This document shows positions 9,888 through 19,602 of a stretch of 64,000 nt of DNA, in pieces. Each line of letters starts with the position of its first letter. The first letter of the stretch is position 1. Origin of the DNA: an uncultured Pseudomonadota bacterium. Its GTDB lineage: Bacteria; Pseudomonadota; Alphaproteobacteria; RF32; CAG-239. A program made the position numbers and the translations under genes. The notes under the pieces are model-generated. The model had not been told where the DNA came from, searched no databases, and worked only from the letters and a program-made list of their open reading frames with translations. The stretch lies in the NCBI GenBank assembly GCA_949295395.1, contig CASFLB010000002.1, positions 1 to 64,000 on the forward strand, in the 5' to 3' direction.

Positions 9888-12081
9888 TTACATAAAGGAG
9901 TAAGGATCAATATCCACCTCAACACGCACCCGAGGAGAATGAGGCACGCGCGAAAGCCATGTCCGAATAACTTCTTGGATATTAATAGTTCGCGCGGTTT
10001 TGAGCAGCAAGCGAAAACGATATTTTCCGCGCAGCATAAAGATTGGCGCCGGAGCCGGACCAAGCGTGGTAATCATATCGGTATTTGGGGCACATTTTCC
10101 AAGAGAAACGGCTGTTTTTTCAACCATATCCTGATTATCTCCGGAAACAATCAGCGCCGCTAATTTTCCAAAAGGCGGCAACTTAAGCAACCGCCGGCTC
10201 TGCTTTTCAAGCTCAATAAAAGAAGAACGATTGTTGTCTAATAAGGCTTTCAAGACCGCATTTTCAGGATAAAGCGTTTGCAAATAGACCACACCTTTTT
10301 TAGCACCGCGACCGGCACGACCAGAAACCTGAGAAAGCAGCTGATAAGTCCGCTCTGAGGCGCGCAAGTCACTTCCCATCAACCCCAAATCCGCATCAAC
10401 GATTCCCACCACGGTCAAACTCGGAAAATTATGCCCTTTGGCTAGAATTTGCGTTCCGATAAGAATGTCAATTTCATGATTTTCCATCTTGCGAATAACT
10501 TCCGAAACCTCGGAAAGAGTTGAGGTAATATCGCTGGACAAGATACCGATTCGCGCCATTGGAAAACGCTTTGAAACTTCTTCAGCAACCCGCTCCACCC
10601 CAGGGCCGCAAGCGGTAAGCCCCTCTTCAGAGCCGCAAGACGGACAACGAGAAGGAATTGATGTTGTATAACCACAATGGTGACAAATCAACGACTTTGT
10701 TTTGCGATGCTCGGTCAACCAAGAAGTACAGTTCGGACATTGGATTCGGTGCCCGCAATCACGACAGATTGTTAAAGGTGCATACCCGCGCCGATTCAAA
10801 AAGAGCATAGACTGCCCGCCGATTTCAAGATTATCGGCCAAGGCTTTAACCAAAGTCGGTGATAACCATGCCACCGACATTTGCCCTTTATCATTCGGAA
10901 ATTTTTGCGGCTTATCTTTTTTAAGATCGATAATTTTTACGGTCGGCAAAACCGCTTCGGCAAAACGAGAGGTCAATTTAACGCTGTCATATTTTCCCGA
11001 TTCGACATTACAAATTGTTTCCAAATCCGGCGTCGCGGTCGATAAAATCAGTGGAATTTGCTCCATCTTGGCACGCACGACCGCCATATCGCGCCCTTGA
11101 TAATTGACCACATCTTCTTGCTTGAACGACGCATCATGACTTTCATCAATAACAATCAAGCCCAAATCGGCATAAGGCAAAAACAAAGACGAGCGCGCTC
11201 CGACCACAACCTTAGCCCGATTCTCAATAATTCCTTTCCATGTATCGATTCTCTCGCGTGTACCTAAGGCCGAATGCCAGCAAGCCGGCTTAACGCCAAA
11301 CCGCTTTTCACTTTTCAAAACGACCAAGCCATTGCGTGGTTAAAGAGATTTCAGGCACCATGATTAAAACCTGCTTACCTTGCGCCAAGGCATCGGCCAC
11401 GGCTGCAAAGTAAACCTCGGTCTTACCCGAACCGGTCACCCCGTCAAGCAAAGTCACCGAAAACCCCTGCCCGACTTTTGAACAAAGCAAATCAGCCGCA
11501 TCTTGCTGCTCAGATGTCAAATTCACTTTTGAAAAATCAGGATTCGGAGTACCAAAATCACGTTTCAGAGCCACCACCTCCGGCACCAACACACCGGCAT
11601 CAATCATGGTTTTAATCACCATTTGCCCAACACCGGCACCTTTGGCAATTTCTGCACGCGTGTAAGGATAATGCCGCAACAAATCCATCACTCTCCAGCG
11701 CGCATCAGAGTTTTTAAGCTTCGCCTCGGCTAAAGTTTTGCCCGAAAGTTTGTAAAGCGTCGTTGTTTTATCATCATCAAACACGGCTTTAACACTCAGC
11801 ACCATTTTTAGCACCAAGCCCAAATAAGCCATATTATAGTTTGCCACAAAGGCCACAAACGTCATCAACGCGGCAGACAAAGGCGGCATATCAATTTTTG
11901 AGATAATCGGCTTAATTTTAGCCAGCGGCAAATCCGAATTTTTTCCAAGCTTCCAGACCACACCGACCAAAACTTCACGCCCAAACGACACACGAACCAT
12001 CTCGCCGAGAGCCACATCGCCCTCGACTTGATAGTCAAACACATCATTAAACGGCAGCGGAAGCAAAACGCCGACAATCAT
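9888..12081 (-). pseudogene. priA: Primosomal protein N' (PriA helicase), frameshifted
   Basis: PriA restarts collapsed replication forks. The 5' part (12081-11308) holds the DNA-binding domain and Walker A GVTGSGKTEVYF, and ends at a TGA just after GRFEK. The 3' part continues in another frame with KRFGVKP, the DESH box, zinc-binding Cys pairs (CRDC, CPNC, CHHC, CPSC) and the C-terminal domain. The break falls on two adjacent 7-mers, GAAAAGT and GAAAAGC (11316-11303). Deleting one copy restores a continuous protein that aligns without a gap to E. coli PriA here. Neither fragment has a full set of helicase motifs. Start ATG 12081 is preceded by GAGG. The cause may be a real mutation, a +1 shift at the UGA or a sequence error. 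The position beside atpH and xerC is typical. Confidence 0.9.
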
Positions 12082-12194
12082 GAAAAACCTCGCAAAAAAA
12101 TTTATCAAAGTATAAAACAAAAGAAGCAAAGAACCAAGCGTAATCTCACTTTTCCGCAAACACTTTTTTAACCAAAACGAGATAGAATAAACTT

Positions 12195-13127
12195 ATGAAA
12201 CAAGAAATAAAATATAATACCGACAATGAGTTAAAAGCCAAGATTGAGAAATGGCTTGAAGAATTGAGCGCGGAGCGCCGCTATTCACCGCACACGATAG
12301 ATGCCTACGCGCGTGATTTGTCATTCTTTACCGAATTTTTCGAAACACCGCTAAACTTAAAAAAACTAAGCCGACTTGATGTCAAAGACTTCAGAGCTTA
12401 TATCAGCCGTCGTGCCGCCAAACATTTAAGCAAAAGCTCTCTAGCGCGAGAAATTTCAACTCTAAGAAGCTTTTTCCGCTGGCTAGATAAAAATGATATT
12501 GTTAAAAACACCGCCATAGATGTGATTAACTCCCCCCGACAAGATAAAATACTTCCGCGTTCCCTAGATGTGTCAGAAGCTTTTGAACTGTTGAATGAAT
12601 CACCCAACTTTTCTAAAAAAAGCTGGACGGGCCTCCGCGACCGCGCCATTTTCACATTACTTTACGGCTGCGGCCTACGAATATCAGAGGCCTTGTCCCT
12701 AAATTTCGGTGATATTGAACCAAGCACTCAGCTTTTAAGAATTACCGGTAAAGGCAATAAAACAAGATTAGTTCCGATACTTTCTGAGGTTATTGACACC
12801 ATCACCGCCTATATCAACGAATGTCCTTATAATTTCAAACAAGGAGACGCCCTATTTTTAGGCACACGCGGCGAACGTCTAAGTCCGCGCATCATACAGC
12901 GCCAAATGCAAAAGATAAGAGCTTATCTCGGTTTGCCGGATAATTTAACGCCCCATGCTCTGAGGCATTCCTTTGCCACACATTTACTGGCCGAAGGCAC
13001 TGACCTGCGCTCCATTCAAGAGCTTTTGGGCCATGCCTCATTAACCACCACCCAGCGCTATACGGATGTTGAAATTGAAACCTTGCAAAAAGAATATCGC
13101 AAAGCACGGCTTCTTGATGATAAATAA
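12195..13127 (+). CDS. xerC: Tyrosine recombinase XerC
   Basis: This is a site-specific recombinase expected to resolve chromosome dimers at dif with XerD. The N-terminal core-binding domain (about 15-110) includes RRYSPHTIDAYARDL. The catalytic domain (about 120-300) shows the Arg in GCGLRISEAL, Lys in GKGNKTRLVP, HALRHSFATHLL (His-x-x-Arg), LGHASLTTTQRYT and the nucleophilic Tyr in it. The length of 310 residues is typical. XerC rather than XerD is inferred from the position divergent from priA, an arrangement common in alphaproteobacteria. The ribosome site is weak. Confidence 0.92.
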   Translation: MKQEIKYNTDNELKAKIEKWLEELSAERRYSPHTIDAYARDLSFFTEFFETPLNLKKLSRLDVKDFRAYISRRAAKHLSKSSLAREISTLRSFFRWLDKNDIVKNTAIDVINSPRQDKILPRSLDVSEAFELLNESPNFSKKSWTGLRDRAIFTLLYGCGLRISEALSLNFGDIEPSTQLLRITGKGNKTRLVPILSEVIDTITAYINECPYNFKQGDALFLGTRGERLSPRIIQRQMQKIRAYLGLPDNLTPHALRHSFATHLLAEGTDLRSIQELLGHASLTTTQRYTDVEIETLQKEYRKARLLDDK

Positions 13128-13172
13128 CCTTCTTAATAAAAAATCCTAACCGGACAGCTAAGGTATAAAAAA

Positions 13173-13206
13173 CAAAAAAAGCCGGCGGAAAACATTTTCT
13201 CCGCCG
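13173..13206 (-). terminator. Rho-independent terminator of rpmG
   Basis: On the minus strand CGGCGGA and TCCGCCG (13206-13200 and 13189-13183) form a GC-rich stem, followed by GC and a run of seven T. It is 37 nt past the rpmG stop. Confidence 0.88.
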
Positions 13207-13242
13207 ACACTTTACTTTTATGAAAAAAAAACAAACGAGAAA

Positions 13243-13410
13243 TTACTTCAATTTTTTCTCAACGAACTCTTCGTGTTTTTTAGACTTCTTGTCATATTTT
13301 TTCAAAGTCAATTTCTCCGGATGAGTTCTCGGATTTTTTTCAGCAAGATAAAAAGTGCCGGTACCGGCAGTGCTTTCCAATTTAACTTTAACTTTTACTG
13401 CTTTAGCCAT
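13243..13410 (-). CDS. rpmG: 50S ribosomal protein L33
   Basis: This 55-residue basic protein begins MAKAVKVKVKLEST and includes YLAEKNPRTHPEKL and LKKYDKKSKKHEEF, the L33 pattern. L33 is a small structural protein of the large ribosomal subunit near the E site. It lacks the Cys pairs of zinc-binding L33 forms, so it is the C-minus type. It is a single-gene unit with a strong promoter (13457-13484) and its own terminator. Confidence 0.96.
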   Translation of the reverse strand: MAKAVKVKVKLESTAGTGTFYLAEKNPRTHPEKLTLKKYDKKSKKHEEFVEKKLK

Positions 13411-13456
13411 TTTCAATACTCTTTTCTAAAAGATTACAAAACAAACATTTGAGCGT

Positions 13457-13484
13457 ACTATACATAAAATTAGGTGAATGTCAA
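13457..13484 (-). promoter_or_regulatory. Strong sigma70-type promoter of rpmG within an inverted repeat
   Basis: On the minus strand TTGACA, 16 nt and TATAGT lie about 50 nt before rpmG. The -35 box sits in the loop of a perfect 9-bp inverted repeat, AAAATTAGG (13466-13474) and CCTAATTTT (13486-13494). The repeat could be an operator or a weak terminator of the upstream protease gene. Confidence 0.7.
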
Positions 13485-13504
13485 CCCTAATTTTACAAAA
13501 AAGG

Positions 13505-14623
13505 CTATTTTGCCTTCAGATTCGTCAAAAGGAAGGCAACAGCCAAGTCAATATCAATACGTCGATCGCCGCGCACTTCTCTCGGACAAACCGAAAATTC
13601 TTGCATAACCACATCAAGAGTTGCCGAGTCTTTAGCACGATACAAGCAAATATCAGGAAAAAGCCCCACACCGTTTATCTTTTTACCTGACGGAGAAAAG
13701 ATATAAGCATTGGTCAACAGCATTTTATTGTCATCGGGCAACGAAACAACATTTTGAGCAGTTCCTTTCCCAAAGGTCTGAGTTCCCCAAACGGTTGCCA
13801 ACGCATTTTCCTGCATGGCTGCGGCAAAGACTTCAGCGGAAGACGCCGTCTCGGCATCAACCAAAACCACCATCGGCACACCGGCAATAACACGGCTATC
13901 CTCCGCCATAAAGACAGATTTTTCACCTTGTCGATTCTGTGTAACGGCAATAACCCCATAGTTCATAAACAAACGTACGGTATCAAGAGCGGCTGATAAG
14001 GCGCCTCCCCGACACCCCCGCAAATCAAAAATAATGGCTTGAAGCTCAGCCTGATATTGCATCAAAGCATTTTTAACATTTTGCGGCGTTATTCGGGTAA
14101 AGGTTTTAATTTTAACATAAAGAATACCATCATCAAGCATCCGCGCGGCAAAATCGCGAGAAAAGCGCAACTTTTCATCATCAGGAAACAGAGCGGATAA
14201 ATACCTTGAATGTGCATCAAGAGATGAAACTGCTTGTTTCAACATAACATCTGTCAGCTCAAAATCTTTACTTTTAATAAGAGGAGAAGCCTCTTTAGCC
14301 GCATCGGTTGCTTTCAAAATAAGCCGAACCCAAGCCTCGGCCTCAAATTGCTTTTGATAAGAAGGCTTTTGGATGCTACGAAAAACTTTTGAGTTATAAT
14401 AAAGGGTTACGCGCGATTTATCATCCGCGACAATAAGTTTTGGATCAAGCAGAGACAGCCCCTTTAGCGCGGAGATAGAAAAAGAATCATAATCGGTCTT
14501 TCCCAGAAAAGAATCATGTACCGAGGTTAAAACCTCAGTCAGCAAAGCACGATTATCAGCACGCGCCTCACCGGCAGCACACCAAAGACACAAACTTAAA
14601 ACAAAAAAAACAACCCGCCGCAT
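13505..14623 (-). CDS. S41-family C-terminal processing protease, PDZ apparently absent
   Basis: This is an exported serine protease of the Ctp/Prc family. A signal peptide (about residues 1-22, ending near GEARA) is followed by a helical N-terminal domain. The catalytic part has GCRGGALSAAL, the Ser in ETASSAEVFA and the Lys in WGTQTFGKGTAQ, so the Ser/Lys dyad is intact. Between DAHSRYLS and the catalytic strand DDGILYVKI only about 20 residues occur where homologues carry a PDZ domain, so PDZ seems lost. The 372 residues are shorter than the 430-500 usual for Ctp. It probably acts in the periplasm on envelope proteins. It stands between xth and rpmG with no clear operon partner. Confidence 0.88.
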   Translation of the reverse strand: MRRVVFFVLSLCLWCAAGEARADNRALLTEVLTSVHDSFLGKTDYDSFSISALKGLSLLDPKLIVADDKSRVTLYYNSKVFRSIQKPSYQKQFEAEAWVRLILKATDAAKEASPLIKSKDFELTDVMLKQAVSSLDAHSRYLSALFPDDEKLRFSRDFAARMLDDGILYVKIKTFTRITPQNVKNALMQYQAELQAIIFDLRGCRGGALSAALDTVRLFMNYGVIAVTQNRQGEKSVFMAEDSRVIAGVPMVVLVDAETASSAEVFAAAMQENALATVWGTQTFGKGTAQNVVSLPDDNKMLLTNAYIFSPSGKKINGVGLFPDICLYRAKDSATLDVVMQEFSVCPREVRGDRRIDIDLAVAFLLTNLKAK

Positions 14624-14708
14624 AGAACCTCTACAAACAAATAGACTTATATTCTATGTAGCGGATAAGATAAAAAGACGCAAGCCCGTAAAGCAAACAA
14701 TCCACCAA

Positions 14709-15500
14709 TCATTTAAGAACGGCAACCAAAGGAGCATGGTCGGAAGGTTTATCATCGGCACGTGTTTGACGGTCAACAAAACACGTTTCCAAACGATCAA
14801 CCGCTTTAGGCGAAAGCATCAAATAATCGATTCGCATACCTTGATCGGCAGCCAAAGCACTTCCGGCATAATCCCAATAGGTATAGCCTGCCTCATGTGG
14901 ATTAAGGCAACGATACGCATCATAATATCCAAGATATTCAAGAGCTTTGAAGCGTTGTTTCACTTCTTCTCTGAACAAAGCGTTGTGGCGAAACTCCTCA
15001 GGATTATAAACATCAAAATCGGTTAAAATCACATTATAATCTCCGCCCAAAACAACGTTTTTTCCACTTTTAAGCAAATCCGCCGCCCGAGCATAAAACG
15101 CATTCATCCACTTGAGTTTATAGGTAAATTTCGACTCATCATCAGGATTATTATAAGGAGGATTACCGTTCGGCAAATACAACGACGCGGCTCGAACAGC
15201 CTCACCTTCAACCATAACATCGGCTTCGATATAACGCGCGTTTTCATCGTCAAAATCAGGCAACCCTTCAACCACATTCAAAATTTTGTGCGGACTAAGC
15301 AATGCCACGCCGTTATAGCTTTTTTGGCCAATAAACTTAGCATTATAACCGGCAGAATTAAGCTCAAACAGCGGAAAATCATTAAAAACACATTTAAGTT
15401 CCTGCAACATCAGAATATCAGGCTTTTCTCGCGCCAAAAACTTGAGCAGATTCGGTAAACGCGCGTTTATAGAATTAACGTTATAAGTAGCAACTTTCAT
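14709..15500 (-). CDS. xth: Exodeoxyribonuclease III
   Basis: This is a Mg-dependent AP endonuclease and 3'-5' exonuclease of base excision repair. Family motifs are visible: MKVATYNVNSINARLPNLL at the start, MLQELKC (metal-binding Glu), VLGGDYNVI, and the final SDHAPLVAVL with the catalytic Asp-His pair. The length of 263 is normal. It is divergent from dgt, with 66 nt between the two starts. Secure. Confidence 0.96.
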   Translation of the reverse strand: MKVATYNVNSINARLPNLLKFLAREKPDILMLQELKCVFNDFPLFELNSAGYNAKFIGQKSYNGVALLSPHKILNVVEGLPDFDDENARYIEADVMVEGEAVRAASLYLPNGNPPYNNPDDESKFTYKLKWMNAFYARAADLLKSGKNVVLGGDYNVILTDFDVYNPEEFRHNALFREEVKQRFKALEYLGYYDAYRCLNPHEAGYTYWDYAGSALAADQGMRIDYLMLSPKAVDRLETCFVDRQTRADDKPSDHAPLVAVLK

Positions 15501-15566
15501 ATTTTAACCTTTAATAAATGATAATTGATTATAAAACAATTAAAGCAAAAAGAAAGGAAAAAAGCG

Positions 15567-16724
15567 ATGAAATTAGCAAGTTATGCCACCAAGGCCGAAA
15601 ACAGCAAAGGAAGGATGTACCCTGATTTTCCGATAACAAATCGCTCTCCGTTTCAAAGAGACCGAGACAGACTGATTCATTCGGCCTCATTCCGAAGATT
15701 AGACGGCAAGACCCAAGTTTTTGCTTACCATGAAGGACGAAACTATCGCACACGCTTAACCCACAGCATTGAAGTATCGCAAATCACCCGCACGCTGTGC
15801 AAAAGCCTTAATTTAAACGAAGAATTAGGAGAAGCGGTTGCTTTAGCGCATGATTTGGGCCATTCACCGTTCGGTCATGCCGGCGAAAGAGCCCTGCAAA
15901 ATTCTATGAAAAACTTCGGCGGATTTGATCATAATATAAATTCGCTTAAAATTATCACCAAGCTGGAAGAACGCTATCCCGAATTTCCAGGGCTTAACCT
16001 CACCTGGGAAACCATAGAAGCCACGGTCAAACACCATGGTCCAATGAAAAAAATAGAGTCGCAATACTTAAAAGACTTCAACAAAAAATTTGATTTGGAT
16101 TTAAAAAATTACCCTTCCCTTGAAGGCCAGGTCGGAGCCATAGCCGATGACATTGCTTATAACAATCATGACATAGATGATGGCTTCCGCGCCGGATTTT
16201 TCACACTAGAACAATTAAGAGAGCTCCCCTTTATTGATAAAATCGTCAGCGAGTTTAACAAAAAATATCCCAACGTCACCAATCCCGAAATCAAAATTTA
16301 TGGCGTTACCAGAAACCTCATCGCCCAAATGATATTCGATGTTATGGCCAATGCCAAAAACAACATAAAAACTTATAAAATAGAAACACCGGAAGACGCT
16401 CGCAAACAAAAGTTGTTCATCATCGACTTTTCAGAGTCGATGAAACAAAACATCAAAGCGTTAAGATGTTTTCTTAAAGAAAATTTTTATACCACGACAC
16501 CGATTGCTCGTATGGACATGAAATCCCAAAGACTTGTTGAAGAACTGTTTGATTTATTTATGAACAATCCCAAACTTCTGCCAATGGATATCCGAAAGAA
16601 ACTTCCCACAAACGATAAAGACAAGGAACTCGCGGAAACAATCTGTGATTACATAGCCAACATGACCGACATTATGGCCATAGAAGAACATACACGGCTT
16701 TTTGACCCGAATACGAGATTTTAA
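15567..16724 (+). CDS. dgt: Deoxyguanosinetriphosphate triphosphohydrolase-like protein
   Basis: This HD-domain enzyme hydrolyses dNTPs to deoxynucleoside and triphosphate, or acts as a related dNTPase. Residues include RDRDRLIHSASFRRL, RLTHSIEVSQI, the HD pair in VALAHDLGHSPFGHAGE and DDIAYNNHDIDDG. The 385-residue length fits the alphaproteobacterial short Dgt form. The frame is open from 15525, but ATG 15567 has AGAAAGGA upstream and matches family starts. It leads the run dgt, SPOR protein, M50, nagZ, an order partly conserved in alphaproteobacteria, where scpAB often follow. They do not here. Confidence 0.94.
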   Translation: MKLASYATKAENSKGRMYPDFPITNRSPFQRDRDRLIHSASFRRLDGKTQVFAYHEGRNYRTRLTHSIEVSQITRTLCKSLNLNEELGEAVALAHDLGHSPFGHAGERALQNSMKNFGGFDHNINSLKIITKLEERYPEFPGLNLTWETIEATVKHHGPMKKIESQYLKDFNKKFDLDLKNYPSLEGQVGAIADDIAYNNHDIDDGFRAGFFTLEQLRELPFIDKIVSEFNKKYPNVTNPEIKIYGVTRNLIAQMIFDVMANAKNNIKTYKIETPEDARKQKLFIIDFSESMKQNIKALRCFLKENFYTTTPIARMDMKSQRLVEELFDLFMNNPKLLPMDIRKKLPTNDKDKELAETICDYIANMTDIMAIEEHTRLFDPNTRF

Positions 16725-16800
16725 GGACCGTTAAGGGATTATAAATTATTTCGATACTATACTGACAAAAACGAAATCTAACAAAGAGGATATAGAGACC

Positions 16801-17763
16801 ATGTTTCAAGAATTTCCGGAAGACAACACAAGTGACAATTACTTGAATGAACGCCGTCAAAAAATAGCTGAAGAAGGTTTTCTGAACTATGAGGAACAGC
16901 GCAACGATTTAAAACGGTCTCGAAGCGTCTTTATCGGTGCCGTATCAGGATTAGCTCTCGCCGCCGTTGTAGGATGGTTTGCTTTATCACCACGCTACGC
17001 GGTAGAAAATGCGGCTCAAATACCGACCATTCGTCGTCCGCAAACAGCCGTAAAAGTCAAACCGGAAAATCCGGGTGGCATGGAAATTCTAAATCAAGAC
17101 AAAACAGTCTATGACATCATTGAAAAAGAACCACAAAAGGCTGAGGTAGAAAGCGTTTTACCGCCACCAGAGCAACCGATTCTACCAACAATTACAGCCT
17201 CGGCAGAACCAACCAATACGGCCATGGCTCCGATTGAAGAAACCAAAACAGTCGAAGAAGCTGCCGTAAAATCACTTTCAGAACCAAAAACCGTTGTCAA
17301 TGAACAACCGGAAATAAAGCTTCCCACCATAAAAGAAGCCTCAATCGAAAAAAATGAAGCAAAAGAAATTAAAGCGCCCAAAGACATCAAAGCGGCTGAA
17401 CAACCTATTGCGGCTAAACCCACAACAGCGGTATCAAAATCAACCGCAAGCATATTAGAAAATATTGCTCAGGATAAAACACCGCAAAAAGAAGTTAAAG
17501 CCGCAACAGCACAAGGAGGAGATTGGCAAGTACAAATCATGTCATCACCCAACAAAAAAGCCGTTGATGGCGCATGGAGCGGGCTCGTCAAGAAACATCC
17601 CCAGCTGGCTTCAGAACCTCATGAAGTTGAAACCGCGGATTTAGGAGCTAAAGGAACCTACTATCGCCTCAAAGCCGGTGCTTTTTCAAGCCGCGAAGGT
17701 GCAGATAAATTATGCAATTCAATCAAGGCTCAAGGCGGAAGCTGCATTGTAAAGAAAAAATAA
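16801..17763 (+). CDS. SPOR-domain membrane protein
   Basis: The 320-residue protein has a cytoplasmic N-terminus with LNYEEQRNDLKRSR, one membrane helix (about 43-60) and a long Pro/Lys/Glu-rich linker with low complexity (about 80-235). The C-terminal SPOR domain (about 240-318) begins GDWQVQIMSSPNKKAVDGAW and ends in YYRLKAGAFSSREGADKLCNSIKAQ. SPOR domains bind denuded glycan strands and direct proteins to the septum. A role at the division site is therefore likely, though the exact partner is unknown. AGAGGATATAG upstream supports the start. The next gene begins 1 nt after its stop. Confidence 0.92.
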   Translation: MFQEFPEDNTSDNYLNERRQKIAEEGFLNYEEQRNDLKRSRSVFIGAVSGLALAAVVGWFALSPRYAVENAAQIPTIRRPQTAVKVKPENPGGMEILNQDKTVYDIIEKEPQKAEVESVLPPPEQPILPTITASAEPTNTAMAPIEETKTVEEAAVKSLSEPKTVVNEQPEIKLPTIKEASIEKNEAKEIKAPKDIKAAEQPIAAKPTTAVSKSTASILENIAQDKTPQKEVKAATAQGGDWQVQIMSSPNKKAVDGAWSGLVKKHPQLASEPHEVETADLGAKGTYYRLKAGAFSSREGADKLCNSIKAQGGSCIVKKK

Positions 17764-17764
17764 A

Positions 17765-18427
17765 ATGAACTTATTAATACAAACAGGTGTCACGTTTATA
17801 CCGGCCATGATAGCCATTATTGCCCATGAAATTGCTCATGGTTGGATGGCGAACAGGCTCGGTGACGACACCGCCAAAAGAGCGGGACGCTTATCCTTAA
17901 ATCCCCTCAAACACCTTGATATGGTTGGCACCATTATTCTTCCGGTACTTTTGATAATGGCACATACAGGTATTATTTTTGGCTGGGCAAAGCCGGTTCC
18001 GGTTAATTACCACAACTTAAGCAAACCCAAAAGAGACATTATATTAGTAGCCTCGGCCGGAATATTGATGAACATCTATTTGGCAATCATCGGAGCATTG
18101 ATGAGTTATCTATGTTCCTTTATACCCTCACCCAATATACAGCTTTTTTGTGCCGTATTTTTTATCAACTTTATGATATTTAATATCATACTTGCCGTAT
18201 TTAATGCCATACCAATTCCGCCGTTAGATGGGTCAAAAATTTTGTTTGGCTGGTCTCAAAAAAGTTGGGCTCAAAAATATGTAAACGCCGAACGAGAAGG
18301 CATGATAGCTATAATCGCGCTTGCTTTTGTTATTCCGCTATTTTTGCAAAAGCTTGGCATAAATTTTGATATTTTCGGCTGGTATATCCGAAACGTCACA
18401 CAAAAAATCAGTTCAATACTAATGTAG
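17765..18427 (+). CDS. Site-2 protease-like M50 metalloprotease
   Basis: This is an integral membrane protein with several hydrophobic helices. It carries the zinc-binding HEIAHGW near residue 22 and the second motif PPLDGSKIL in a later helix, as in the M50B (SpoIVFB/YwhC-like) group. At 220 residues it is a minimal form without PDZ or CBS domains. Intramembrane cleavage is the known family activity; the substrate is unknown. It is placed 1 nt after the SPOR gene and 7 nt before nagZ, so the three are co-transcribed. Confidence 0.92.
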   Translation: MNLLIQTGVTFIPAMIAIIAHEIAHGWMANRLGDDTAKRAGRLSLNPLKHLDMVGTIILPVLLIMAHTGIIFGWAKPVPVNYHNLSKPKRDIILVASAGILMNIYLAIIGALMSYLCSFIPSPNIQLFCAVFFINFMIFNIILAVFNAIPIPPLDGSKILFGWSQKSWAQKYVNAEREGMIAIIALAFVIPLFLQKLGINFDIFGWYIRNVTQKISSILM

Positions 18428-18434
18428 GCCAAGA

Positions 18435-19508
18435 ATGACAAAAGAAATCGGAGCGGCACTTTTATCCTTATCAGGCCCACGCATAACCTCGCAAGAAAAA
18501 GAGCTAATAAAGAGAGCCAATCCTCTAGGCTTTTGCTTTTTCGGTCGAAACATAGAAAACAAAAAACAACTTCAAAATCTCACCCAAGAAATCAAAGATT
18601 TGCTGGAAAGAGAAGATATTATTTTTGCCATAGATCAAGAAGGTGGACGTGTCAGACGTCTTCATGAACCGGAATTTTCATCTTACGCCAGTCAGCAAAC
18701 CATAGGTCGCCTTTATTCGGAAAAATCCCCCGAAGCCGCTAAAGAAGCGGCGCGTCTGCATGCCGCTCTTATCAGCAAAGATTTAAAACAATGCGGTTTA
18801 AACATGAACTTAGCTCCAGTTCTAGACCTTGGGCATAAAGAAACCACGCCAGCTGTAGCCAGTCGCTGTTTTTCATCTTCCGCTTTAATTGCAAGCGAAC
18901 TCGGAAAAATAATGGTTGATGAATATATCCAAAACGGGATAATCCCCTGCATAAAGCATCTCCCCGGACATGGTCGTGCTGCCGTAGATCCACATCTTGA
19001 TTTACCGTTTATCGCCCTCTCTCTAGAAAAGCTAGATGAAGATTTTACACCCTTCAGAAAATTAAACACGTCACCTTGTGGCATGACAGCCCATATTGTC
19101 GTCAAAGCAATAGATAAAGACAATCCGATAACCTTGAGTGCCATAGGCATAAAAGAAATTATAAGAAACAGAATTGGCTTCAAAGGTTTTTTATTTTCAG
19201 ATGCCATAGAAATGCATGCCTTAAAAGGCAGCCTTACAGAACGCGGTTTAAAAAGTTTAGAAGCCGGATGCGATGCTTATTGCTATAGCCGCGGCAAATT
19301 AGAAGAACTCCAAGAGCTCAGTGAGACGTTGCCACCGCTAAGTCCAAAGAGTCTTAAACGCTTTTCAGAATTAAAAAAAATATTAAACAACAAACCATTA
19401 GCCTTAGACACGACCGCTCGTTCGCGTTACGAAAAGCTTCTAAACGCAATTACCCCCTATGAAGAAAGTTACGATTCAACGCTTGTCCTAATGGAAATGA
19501 GTAAATAA
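18435..19508 (+). CDS. nagZ: Beta-N-acetylhexosaminidase (GH3)
   Basis: NagZ removes N-acetylglucosamine from anhydro-muropeptides during cytoplasmic peptidoglycan recycling. The GH3 core is clear: AIDQEGGRVRRL, the KHLPGHGRAAVDPHLDLP loop with the catalytic Asp/His dyad region, and FLFSDAIEMHAL with the nucleophilic Asp. There is no signal peptide, consistent with a cytoplasmic enzyme. The length of 357 is normal. It is the third gene of the SPOR-M50-nagZ run. The AmpG-like transporter at 51721 would bring its substrates in. Confidence 0.95.
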   Translation: MTKEIGAALLSLSGPRITSQEKELIKRANPLGFCFFGRNIENKKQLQNLTQEIKDLLEREDIIFAIDQEGGRVRRLHEPEFSSYASQQTIGRLYSEKSPEAAKEAARLHAALISKDLKQCGLNMNLAPVLDLGHKETTPAVASRCFSSSALIASELGKIMVDEYIQNGIIPCIKHLPGHGRAAVDPHLDLPFIALSLEKLDEDFTPFRKLNTSPCGMTAHIVVKAIDKDNPITLSAIGIKEIIRNRIGFKGFLFSDAIEMHALKGSLTERGLKSLEAGCDAYCYSRGKLEELQELSETLPPLSPKSLKRFSELKKILNNKPLALDTTARSRYEKLLNAITPYEESYDSTLVLMEMSK

Positions 19509-19602
19509 TAAATTATTTCAAGACATTAATTCATTTTTTTATAGCATTTTATAAATAAACGTGATAAGATGATAAAAGAAAATCAGAACCACGGAGAGTG
19601 CT

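Noticed and set aside
9888..11327. The 3' part of priA as an independent gene starting at TTG 11327
   Set aside because: The protein continues PriA directly after a 7-bp duplication; the TTG has no ribosome site and would remove Walker A.
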